6,209 bases of DNA from an uncultured Prevotella sp. (GCA_946625715.1 CAMOTK010000115.1:1-6209); one strand, 5' to 3'; shown: positions 1 to 5,533, numbered from the stretch's first letter. Numbers and translations: made by a program. Notes: generated by a model not told the origin, from the letters alone.

Positions 1-658
1 CTTTCTCGTCCTTGCAGGCCATGGGCTTGTCCTTGGCCTTGGTGATGTCCTTATATGTGATGAGTCCCACGAGGTGTCCCTGCTTGTCGATGACGGGGAG
101 CTTCTCGATTTTGTTCTCCTGCAGAATCTGCGCAGCGGCAGTGAGGTCGGTCTGCTGATGCGTGGTGACCAGGTTCTCCTTGGTCATCACCTCGTCGATG
201 AGTGCGTCGAGGCGACGCTCGAAGCGCAGGTCGCGATTGGTGACGATGCCAACGAGCATATTGTCGTCGTCGACCACGGGGATGCCGCCGATGTGGTATT
301 CTGCCATCATGGCCAGAGCCTGGCCAACGGTGGAGCCGCGACGGATGGTGACGGGGTCGTAGATCATGCCGTTCTCGGCACGCTTGACGATAGCCACCTC
401 GCGAGCCTGGTTTTCAATAGACATGTTCTTGTGAATGACGCCGATACCGCCCTCGCGTGCAATGGCGATGGCCATCTGGCTCTCCGTCACGGTGTCCATA
501 GCGGCTGTGACGAAGGGCACATTGAGCTCGATATTGCGCGAGAACTTGGTTTTCAACTCTACCGTTTTCGGCAGTACCTCAGAATAAGCAGGAATCAGCA
601 GGACGTCGTCGAAGGTCAGTCCGTCCATGACAATCTTATCAGCAATAAATGAAGACAT
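1..658 (-). CDS. guaB: IMP dehydrogenase, N-terminal part (cut by window edge)
   Basis: IMP dehydrogenase oxidises IMP to XMP with NAD+, the committed cytosolic step of GMP synthesis. The first 219 codons are present, read leftwards from the ATG at 658-656; the rest lies beyond position 1. Seen in the translation: an N-terminal LTFDDVLLIPAYSEVLP (residues 14-30), AAMDTVTE (52-59) and EGGIGVIHKNMS (69-80), all hallmark segments of the family's TIM barrel. Two CBS domains follow at roughly residues 93-150 and 153-215, containing GGIPVVDDDNMLVGIVTNRD and KLPVIDKQGHLVGLITYKD. The catalytic cysteine loop and flap are outside the window. Full-length family members are about 490 residues, so a little under half is seen. 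The start is supported by a -7 box about 30 bases upstream and an AAAAAAGG stretch 9 bases before the ATG. No frameshift is visible. Confidence 0.97.
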   Translation of the reverse strand, partial: MSSFIADKIVMDGLTFDDVLLIPAYSEVLPKTVELKTKFSRNIELNVPFVTAAMDTVTESQMAIAIAREGGIGVIHKNMSIENQAREVAIVKRAENGMIYDPVTIRRGSTVGQALAMMAEYHIGGIPVVDDDNMLVGIVTNRDLRFERRLDALIDEVMTKENLVTTHQQTDLTAAAQILQENKIEKLPVIDKQGHLVGLITYKDITKAKDKPMACKDEK

Positions 659-688
659 AAATAATACCTTTTTTATTTTTATTGCGTG

Positions 689-696
689 CAAAGATA
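689..696 (-). promoter_or_regulatory. guaB promoter, Bacteroidota -7 box
   Basis: On the minus strand the box reads TATCTTTG, an exact match to the Bacteroidota TAnnTTTG -7 consensus. It is followed by CACGCAAT and then an A/T-rich leader. The predicted transcription start is near 682-684, giving an untranslated leader of about 25 bases. No clear TTTG -33 element is seen; that region is occupied by one arm of an inverted repeat. An AAAAAAGG stretch (668-675) may act as a weak ribosome binding site, which is atypical for this phylum. Confidence 0.75.
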
Positions 697-710
697 GTCA
701 TTTTTCTGCA

Positions 711-766
711 CTTAGGCATCATCTTTTAGCAATTTCTTGCTGAATTAACACGAATTAATGCCTAAG
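711..766. repeat. 9-bp inverted repeat between response regulator and guaB
   Basis: CTTAGGCAT at 711-719 is the exact reverse complement of ATGCCTAAG at 758-766, with 38 bases between. Inside, AGCAA (728-732) and TTGCT (737-741) form a 5-bp hairpin; as minus-strand RNA its loop is GAAA, a GNRA tetraloop. GAATTAA is also directly repeated at 742-748 and 752-758, one helical turn apart. The block starts 9 bases beyond the response-regulator stop and its far arm covers the expected -33 region of guaB. No T-run follows on either strand, so it is not a standard intrinsic terminator. It could be an operator, or a 3-prime RNA structure on the upstream transcript. Confidence 0.5.
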
Positions 767-775
767 GCAGCTGTT

Positions 776-1132
776 TCAGGCTCCTATGAGGCGGGCAATC
801 GTGTCGAGACAGAGCACTCGGTTGACGGGTTTCGAGAGAAATTCGTCGCAACCGGCGGCAAAAGCTTCCTGGCGATCGTTCTCGAAGGCGTTGGCCGTGA
901 GCGCAACGACGGGCAGATTGGGGTGTTCGGCTTTGATGAGGCGTGTGGCTTCCTTGCCGTCCATCACGGGCATCTTCATGTCCATGAGAACGAGGTCGAC
1001 GTCGGTGCGCTTCAGCAGATTGACGGCATCCTGGCCGTTGACAGCCCTGAGCGTTTCATACTTATCTTTCAGAATATAAGTCATCAGCATGAAGTTGCTG
1101 TCATTGTCTTCTGCAATAAGTATCTTTTTCAT
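776..1132 (-). CDS. Stand-alone receiver-domain response regulator
   Basis: A 118-residue single-domain response regulator (REC/CheY-like), with no DNA-binding or enzymatic output domain. All phosphorylation-site residues are visible: acidic pair E8-D9, phospho-acceptor D51 in LVLMDMKMPVMDG, T79 in ALTANA, and K101-P102 in FLSKPV. F98 sits near the switch position. The sequence style (EDNDSN, MDMKMPVMDG, KPV) resembles the receivers of hybrid histidine kinases, so it may take phosphate from a kinase encoded elsewhere; no kinase is in the window. It starts 11 bp after the transporter stop with no promoter box of its own, so co-transcription with xylE is likely. No Shine-Dalgarno sequence is seen, which is normal for the phylum. 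The output partner is unknown. Family assignment is secure; the pathway is not. Confidence 0.93.
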   Translation of the reverse strand: MKKILIAEDNDSNFMLMTYILKDKYETLRAVNGQDAVNLLKRTDVDLVLMDMKMPVMDGKEATRLIKAEHPNLPVVALTANAFENDRQEAFAAGCDEFLSKPVNRVLCLDTIARLIGA

Positions 1133-1143
1133 AGGCTATTATA

Positions 1144-2610
1144 TTAAGATTTTTTCCAAAGTTTTGTCATGTCTTCGAGCGTCTTGCCCTTCGTCTCGGG
1201 AACGAGCTTCCAGACGAAGAGGGCGGCAACGACGCAAATCATGCCATAGAGGCCATAGGTGAACCAGTGGCCGAAGTCGTCGCCTTCGGTGAGGTGCATG
1301 TTGAACATGGGCACGAAGGTGGAGGAAACGATGAAGTTGAATATCCACTGGAAGGCCACGGCAATGGCTACTGCCGCACCACGTATGGTATTGGGGAATA
1401 TCTCGGCAATGAGCACCCAGCAGATGGGGCCCCACGAGAACATGAACGAGGCCGAATAGACCATGATGCTGATGGCGGTGACCATCTCCAGACCTTCGTG
1501 TCCGAAGGTGAAGGCCACGCCGAAGGCGCCGATGGCCATGCCGATGGAGCCCCAGATGAGCAAGGGCTTGCGGCCCAGCCGCTCGACGGTGAAGATGGCC
1601 ACGAGGGTGAAGAGGATGTTGATGACGCCCATGAACACGGTGACGACCATCGGGTTCTCCATGCCCATGTCGCCGAAGATGCGCGGAGCATAGTAGAGCA
1701 CGGCATTGATGCCCACGGCCTGCTGGAACACGCTGAGCATGATGCCGATGAAGATGCACATGAAACCGTAGGTCATCAGGCGCTCGGTCTTCACGGTCAT
1801 CGTGTCCTTGATGTCTTGCAGAATCTCCTGGGCCTTCTGGGCGCCGTTGATTTTGGCCAGCACGCCGAGGGCTTTCTCGTTTTGGCCTACGGAAACGAGA
1901 TAGCGTGGTGTCTCTGGCACGAAGCAGATGAGCAGGGCGAAGAGGCCTGCCGGAACGGCCTCGCTACCAAACATATAGCGCCAGCCGGTGGTTACCGTCC
2001 ACTGGGCTGCGGGGTTGATGGCTGCCAGACCGCGTCCCATCTCTTCTACCAAGGGCTGAATGTGGTCGCCCAGGATGAAGAAGTTGACGAAATAGACCAC
2101 CAGCTGACCGAAGATAATGGCGAACTGGTTCCACGAAACCAGCATGCCGCGGATGTTGGAGGGGGCTATCTCGCCGATATACATCGGGCAGATGGCCGAG
2201 GCCAGGCCTACGCCGATGCCGCCTATCACGCGATAGATGTTGAACACGATGAGCAGCGAGAACGTGGGCTTGCCATACTCAAAGAACAGGAACTCGGGCC
2301 GCATGGAGCCGAGGGCGGAGATGAAGAACAGCAGACCGGCAACAATCAGTGAGCGCTTACGGCCGAGATTGGTGGCCAGGAAGCCCGACAGGGCAGAGCC
2401 GATGATGCAGCCGATGAGGGCCGAAGCCGACGTGAAGCCGTGCCAAGCATCGCTATAGGCAAAGTCGCCGGCCTCCATGAAGAATGCCTGCAGGCCCTTT
2501 TCTGCGCCGGAAATCACTGCGGTGTCGTAACCGAAAAGCAGGCCACCGAGCACGGCGACCAACACGATTGAAATCAAGTAGGACTTGCTACCTGTCTGGT
2601 TCTGTTCCAT
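1144..2610 (-). CDS. xylE: MFS sugar porter, XylE-like D-xylose:H+ symporter
   Basis: A 488-residue, 12-helix inner-membrane sugar:proton symporter of the MFS sugar porter family, importing a pentose or hexose. It matches the E. coli XylE pattern closely throughout: GGLLFGYDTAVISG (22-35), IGGIGVGLAS (129-138), NQFAIIFGQL (161-170), FQQAVGINAVLYYAP (295-309), GRKPL (346-350), CWVLIAEIFPNTIRG (397-411) and PETKGKTLE (471-479). Residues equivalent to those contacting xylose or coupling protons in XylE appear intact: F26, D29, R127, Q169, Q296, Q297, N302, W398, Q421 and W422. The loop at about 181-208 is longer than in E. coli. I choose the ATG at 2610: an upstream in-frame TTG at 2634 would overlap the promoter -7 box and so precede the transcription start. 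The downstream response regulator is probably in the same operon. Xylose is the best substrate guess; glucose or arabinose cannot be excluded. Confidence 0.92.
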   Translation of the reverse strand: MEQNQTGSKSYLISIVLVAVLGGLLFGYDTAVISGAEKGLQAFFMEAGDFAYSDAWHGFTSASALIGCIIGSALSGFLATNLGRKRSLIVAGLLFFISALGSMRPEFLFFEYGKPTFSLLIVFNIYRVIGGIGVGLASAICPMYIGEIAPSNIRGMLVSWNQFAIIFGQLVVYFVNFFILGDHIQPLVEEMGRGLAAINPAAQWTVTTGWRYMFGSEAVPAGLFALLICFVPETPRYLVSVGQNEKALGVLAKINGAQKAQEILQDIKDTMTVKTERLMTYGFMCIFIGIMLSVFQQAVGINAVLYYAPRIFGDMGMENPMVVTVFMGVINILFTLVAIFTVERLGRKPLLIWGSIGMAIGAFGVAFTFGHEGLEMVTAISIMVYSASFMFSWGPICWVLIAEIFPNTIRGAAVAIAVAFQWIFNFIVSSTFVPMFNMHLTEGDDFGHWFTYGLYGMICVVAALFVWKLVPETKGKTLEDMTKLWKKS

Positions 2611-2624
2611 ATTTATAGGTTTTA

Positions 2625-2745
2625 GTGCGCACAAAAGTAATTATTTTTATTTACACTGAAACAAAACAAGCAACTATTTAACGATTTTTTAGAGAGTAAG
2701 CCGGCCGCAACAGCCGATTTTCGCCCCATCGACCAGTGTGCGCAC
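2625..2745. promoter_or_regulatory. Pair of GTGCGCAC palindromes upstream of xylE
   Basis: The perfect 8-bp palindrome GTGCGCAC occurs at 2625-2632 (just after the xylE -7 box) and at 2738-2745, centres 113 bp apart. The shared string extends to TGTGCGCACT in opposite orientations. The position over the transcription start suggests an operator with an upstream auxiliary copy. This is inference only; I do not recognise the regulator. Confidence 0.3.
2632..2639 (-). promoter_or_regulatory. xylE promoter, Bacteroidota -7 box
   Basis: On the minus strand the box reads TACTTTTG, an exact TAnnTTTG match, 21 bases upstream of the ATG at 2610. A TTTTG at 2666-2662 could be the -33 element, but the 22-base gap is slightly long. 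The box runs directly into the palindrome GTGCGCAC (2625-2632), which would cover the transcription start. Confidence 0.7.
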
Positions 2746-2811
2746 TTACTATTTTTTTGTCAAGAAAAACTGCCAAAATTTAACACTTCCCGACTGAGCA
2801 TTCTAGAAAAG

Positions 2812-2828
2812 CAAAAAGGGTCTTTTTG
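2812..2828. repeat. Possible outlying array unit / A-T hairpin
   Basis: CAAAAAGGGTCTTTTTG is a 17-bp palindrome (7-bp arms, GGT centre), the same size as the array cores and likewise bounded by CAA and TTG. The next five bases, GTCGG, are the reverse complement of the CCGAC linker at 2869-2873. It is four bases out of phase with the 22-bp register, so it may be a decayed or independent unit. As RNA it would be a weak A-U hairpin; too little G-C for a confident terminator. Confidence 0.35.
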
Positions 2829-2851
2829 GTCGGGCGCACGTTTTTGGATGC

Positions 2852-3000
2852 CAAATTTTCGTGACTCTCCGACCAATTACAGTCGAATTGCATTGCAAAT
2901 ACACTGTATTTGCTCACCAAATACACTTGAATTGCTGACCAAATACAGTGTATTTGCTGACCAATTCGACTGTAATTGCTCCGCAAATTTTGTCTAATTT
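2852..3000. repeat. 22-bp-period array of 17-bp palindromic cores
   Basis: Five clear 17-bp cores start at 2874, 2896, 2918, 2940 and 2962, each followed by a 5-bp linker, so the period is exactly 22 bp. The cores read CAATTACAGTCGAATTG, CAAATACACTGTATTTG, CAAATACACTTGAATTG, CAAATACAGTGTATTTG and CAATTCGACTGTAATTG. All fit CAAWT-N7-AWTTG. Cores 2 and 4 are perfect palindromes with 8-bp arms around a single centre base. Core 5 is the exact reverse complement of core 1, and core 4 of core 2. Linkers are CATTG, CTCAC, CTGAC, CTGAC and CTCCG. Degenerate copies continue in register at 2852 (CAAATTTTCGTGACTCT, linker CCGAC) and 2984 (CAAATTTTGTCTAATTT). It is not a CRISPR array: units are too short and linkers are not spacers. 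Function is unknown. Confidence 0.9.
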
Positions 3001-3147
3001 TTACAAACCACTGATATACAACGACTTACAAAACGCGTCATATTTCGCGTATTTGCGGCCAACTGATTTTTATTTTCAAAAACGGCCCTTCCTGCGAGGG
3101 TATTTGTCGGCATTTTTCCTAATCAGCCATTCCGGCAGAGAAAAAAT

Positions 3148-3173
3148 ACGAAGAAAAACGGCGGTTTCTTCGT
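3148..3173. repeat. 9-bp dyad over the holB -33 region
   Basis: ACGAAGAAA (3148-3156) and TTTCTTCGT (3165-3173) are exact reverse complements around an 8-base centre, AACGGCGG. The right arm lies where the -33 element of the holB promoter would fall, about 20 bp upstream of its -7 box. It therefore probably lies outside the holB transcript and acts, if at all, as DNA: a candidate operator. Confidence 0.45.
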
Positions 3174-3192
3174 CTATGTCGCGATTTTTTTG

Positions 3193-3200
3193 TACTTTTG
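3193..3200 (+). promoter_or_regulatory. holB-ricT-gldH operon promoter, -7 box
   Basis: TACTTTTG is an exact TAnnTTTG match, 32 bases before the holB ATG at 3233. The bases that follow, CACGCAAT, are identical to those after the guaB -7 box, so TTTGCACGCAAT (12 bases) is shared by the two promoters. No good TTTG -33 is seen. A weak AAGG (3221-3224) lies 8 bases before the ATG. No other promoter box was noticed in the operon, whose genes are spaced by 6 and -8 bases. Confidence 0.75.
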
Positions 3201-3232
3201 CACGCAATATCCTATATAATAAGGTATAACAG

Positions 3233-4357
3233 ATGGATTTCAGCGACGTGATAGGACAAGAAGAAGTGCGCCAGAGGCTCGTGCAGCTGGTGGACGAGGA
3301 ACGCCTGCCCCACGCCCTGATGCTTTGCGGTCCGCAGGGGGCGGGCAAGATGGCGCTGGCTGTGGCCTTCGCCTGCTTCCTTCTCAGGCGAAACACGCGG
3401 CAGTCGGAAGCCAGCCTCAACGCCATGCTGGCCAAGCTGGAGCATCCCGACCTGCACTTCACCTACCCTACCATCCGCCTCTCTTCGATGGGCACCGACC
3501 ACAAGCCCATTTCCGAGGATTTTGCACGCCAATGGCACGAGCTGATTATGCAGGGGCCCTACTTCACCATGGACCAATGGATGACGGCCATCGGCGCCGA
3601 AAACCAGCAGGCCATCATCACCGCTGGCGAAAGCGACAACCTGGTGCGCAAGCTCTCGCTCAAGTCGAGCCAGGGCGGCTACAAGGTGAGCATCATCTGG
3701 CTGCCCGAGCGCATGAACATCGAGTGTGCCAACAAGCTGCTCAAGCTCATTGAAGAACCGCCACAGCAGACGGTCTTCATCATGGTCTGCCAGGAGCCCG
3801 ACAAGCTGTTGGAGACCATTCGCAGCCGCGTGCAGCGCATCGACGTGAAGAAAATCGACAACGCCAGCATCGAGCAAGCGCTCATCGAGCGACGCTCGCT
3901 GAGCGAAGAAGATGCACGGCGCATCGGCCGACTGGCCAACGGGTCGTGGACCAAAGCGCTCGAAGAGCTGCAGGTGGGCAGCGAGAACCAGCAGTTTCTC
4001 GACCTCTTCATCACGCTCATGCGTCTGGCCTACCAGCGCAAGATTCGCGACCTGCGCCGCTGGAGCGAAGAGCTCGCCGGCTTCGGTCGGGAGAAGCAGA
4101 AGCGCTTCCTCGAATTCTTCCTGCGCATGGTGCGCGAGAACTTCATGTACAACTTCCATCAGCAGGACCTCGTCTACATGTCTCAGCAGGAAGAACAGTT
4201 CGCACAGAAGTTCGCCCCCTTCATCAACGAGGCCAACGTGCTGCCCATCTACGACCTGGCCAACAAGGCCATTCGCGACATCAGTCAGAATGCCAACGCG
4301 AAAATCGTGTTCTTCGATTTCGCCCTTCAAATGATTGTACTACTCATACAGAAATAA
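3233..4357 (+). CDS. holB: DNA polymerase III delta-prime subunit (clamp loader)
   Basis: A 374-residue clamp-loader subunit of the AAA+ family, which helps load the beta sliding clamp during replication. Seen: DVIGQEEVRQRL (5-16), a P-loop GPQGAGKM (33-40), HPDLHF (71-76), KLSLKSSQGGYKVSIIWLPE (walker B replaced by IIWLPE, as expected for a non-hydrolysing subunit), ANKLLKLIEEPP (the arginine-finger-side helix region typical of delta-prime/gamma), and IRSRVQRI, an SRx-type sensor. The C-terminal helical collar region (about 230-374) is more divergent. The zinc-binding cysteine cluster expected between the P-loop and HPDLH is absent; only C48 remains there. The ATG at 3233 is the first in-frame start after the promoter. 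It leads an operon, with ricT starting 6 bases after its stop. Distinguishing it from gamma/tau (dnaX) is easy: length, missing walker B, and the PSP1 neighbour. Confidence 0.93.
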   Translation: MDFSDVIGQEEVRQRLVQLVDEERLPHALMLCGPQGAGKMALAVAFACFLLRRNTRQSEASLNAMLAKLEHPDLHFTYPTIRLSSMGTDHKPISEDFARQWHELIMQGPYFTMDQWMTAIGAENQQAIITAGESDNLVRKLSLKSSQGGYKVSIIWLPERMNIECANKLLKLIEEPPQQTVFIMVCQEPDKLLETIRSRVQRIDVKKIDNASIEQALIERRSLSEEDARRIGRLANGSWTKALEELQVGSENQQFLDLFITLMRLAYQRKIRDLRRWSEELAGFGREKQKRFLEFFLRMVRENFMYNFHQQDLVYMSQQEEQFAQKFAPFINEANVLPIYDLANKAIRDISQNANAKIVFFDFALQMIVLLIQK

Positions 4358-4363
4358 AAGATA

Positions 4364-5533
4364 ATGGAAAAAGCCAAAGACTACGAGATAAGAACCGGAT
4401 GCGACAGAGGCCTCTGCCGTACGGCCATCGGTAGGCAAGACCGACAACTGAACACCTACGACTGGCTGGCCGACGTGCCGGGAAATGCACAGACCACCGA
4501 CCTGGTGGAAGTGCAGTTCAAGCACACGCGCAAGGGCTACTACCACAACGTCAACAACCTGCCGCTGAAGAAGGGCGACATCGTGGCCGTGGAAGCAAGC
4601 CCTGGCCACGACATCGGCGTGGTGACGCTGACGGGCCGCCTGGTGAAACTGCAGCTGAAGAAGGCCAACCTGAAGTCGGCCGACGATATCAAGCGCATCT
4701 ATCGTCTGGCACGCCAGGTCGACATGGACAAGTTCCATGAGGCCAAGGCGCGCGAACATGCCACGATGATTGAGAGTCGCGAGATTGCCAAAGGTCTGGG
4801 ACTGAAGATGAAGATTGGCGACGTGGAGTATCAGGGCGACGGCCAGAAGGCTATCTTCTACTACATCGCCGACGAGCGCGTCGACTTCCGACAGCTCATC
4901 AAGGACCTCGCCGCTGCCTTCCACGTGCGCATCGAGATGAAGCAGATTGGCGCCCGACAGGAAGCCGGACGCATCGGCGGCACGGGGCCCTGCGGCCGCG
5001 AGCTTTGCTGCGCCACGTGGATGAAGAACTTCGTCAGCGTGTCTACCGGCGCCGCACGCTATCAGGACATCTCGCTCAATCCGCAGAAGCTGGCCGGCAT
5101 GTGTGCCAAGCTGAAGTGCTGCCTCAACTACGAGGTCGACGACTATATCGAAGCCGGGAAGTTCCTGCCCAGCCACGAGGTGGTTCTACAGACGCTCGAC
5201 GCCGACTACTTCATGTTCAAGAAAGACATTCTGGCCGGGCTCGTCACCTACTCTACCGACAAGCGCATCGCTGCCAATCTGGAGACCATCACGGCCGAGC
5301 GCGCCAAGGAGATTATCGAGATGAACCGCCGGGGCGAAAAGCCGGAATCGCTCCACACGGCTGGCAAGCAGAAGGAGAAGCAAGGCCCCGTCGACCTGCT
5401 GGCAGGCGACAGCATCACGCGCTTCGACAAGGCCAAGAAAAAGAAGAAAAAGAAGCCGCAGAACAAGCAGGCCGGCGGAAACGGTCAGCCGAAAAAGCAA
5501 AACCGACCCCAACATCAGCCAAAGAATGAGTAG
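4364..5533 (+). CDS. ricT: PSP1-domain protein, RicT/YaaT family
   Basis: A 389-residue cytosolic PSP1-domain protein. In Bacillus subtilis the homologue RicT (YaaT) joins RicA and RicF in an Fe-S complex that directs RNase Y; whether that holds here is unknown. Seen: DLVEVQFKHTRKGYYHN (46-62), KKGDIVAVEASPGHDIGVV (69-87), the core IGDVEYQGDGQKAIFYYIAD, and two paired cysteine motifs, CGRELCC (C210, C215, C216) and CAKLKCC (C247, C252, C253), the likely Fe-S ligands. C13 and C18 form a further N-terminal pair. The tail from about residue 340 is basic and low complexity, with seven consecutive lysines (358-364) and then Q/N/P/K-rich sequence, probably disordered and possibly nucleic-acid binding. 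It lies 6 bases after holB and overlaps gldH by 8. The holB-yaaT neighbourhood is also found in Firmicutes, which supports the call. Confidence 0.92.
   Translation: MEKAKDYEIRTGCDRGLCRTAIGRQDRQLNTYDWLADVPGNAQTTDLVEVQFKHTRKGYYHNVNNLPLKKGDIVAVEASPGHDIGVVTLTGRLVKLQLKKANLKSADDIKRIYRLARQVDMDKFHEAKAREHATMIESREIAKGLGLKMKIGDVEYQGDGQKAIFYYIADERVDFRQLIKDLAAAFHVRIEMKQIGARQEAGRIGGTGPCGRELCCATWMKNFVSVSTGAARYQDISLNPQKLAGMCAKLKCCLNYEVDDYIEAGKFLPSHEVVLQTLDADYFMFKKDILAGLVTYSTDKRIAANLETITAERAKEIIEMNRRGEKPESLHTAGKQKEKQGPVDLLAGDSITRFDKAKKKKKKKPQNKQAGGNGQPKKQNRPQHQPKNE

Larger units (their letters stand above)
2611..3232. other. 622-bp AT-rich divergent spacer between xylE and holB
   Basis: This gene-free stretch separates divergent xylE and holB. 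From left to right it holds the xylE leader and promoter, a GTGCGCAC palindrome pair, a GC-rich patch around 2700-2748, an array of 17-bp palindromic cores (2852-3000), a short ACGCG-N8-CGCGT dyad (3033-3050), a 9-bp dyad (3148-3173) and the holB promoter. Small open frames cross it but show no family resemblance and run through the repeats or promoters. It is far longer than needed for two promoters. No tRNA, rRNA or riboswitch class was recognised. Confidence 0.8.

Noticed and set aside
74..652. 192-codon plus-strand open frame at the left edge
   Set aside because: Antisense shadow of guaB, which is unambiguous on the minus strand and runs off the window.
1267..2352. 361-codon open frame antisense to xylE
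   Set aside because: Shadow of a GC-rich real gene; composition is H/D/E/G-rich with no domain, and the opposite strand encodes an unmistakable transporter.
2758..2763. TTGACA (minus strand) as a sigma-70-type -35 element
   Set aside because: No matching -10 at suitable spacing, and the Bacteroidota primary sigma factor uses a different consensus.
2780..2986. 68-codon minus-strand open frame through the repeat array
   Set aside because: It reads through the 22-bp repeats, has no promoter box or family resemblance, and its apparent peptide repetition is a by-product of the DNA repeat.
2852..3000. CRISPR array
   Set aside because: Units of 17 bp with 5-bp linkers do not fit repeat-spacer architecture, the cores vary, and no cas genes are present.
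2948..3229. 93-codon plus-strand open frame ahead of holB
   Set aside because: It starts inside the array, crosses the dyad and holB promoter, ends just before the holB start, and has no recognisable domain.
3212..4330. 372-codon open frame antisense to holB
   Set aside because: Low-complexity L/V/H/D-rich shadow of holB; the plus strand carries the family motifs and promoter.
4340..5176. 278-codon open frame antisense to ricT
   Set aside because: Shadow of ricT; no motifs, and ricT cysteine motifs and PSP1 core are clear on the other strand.
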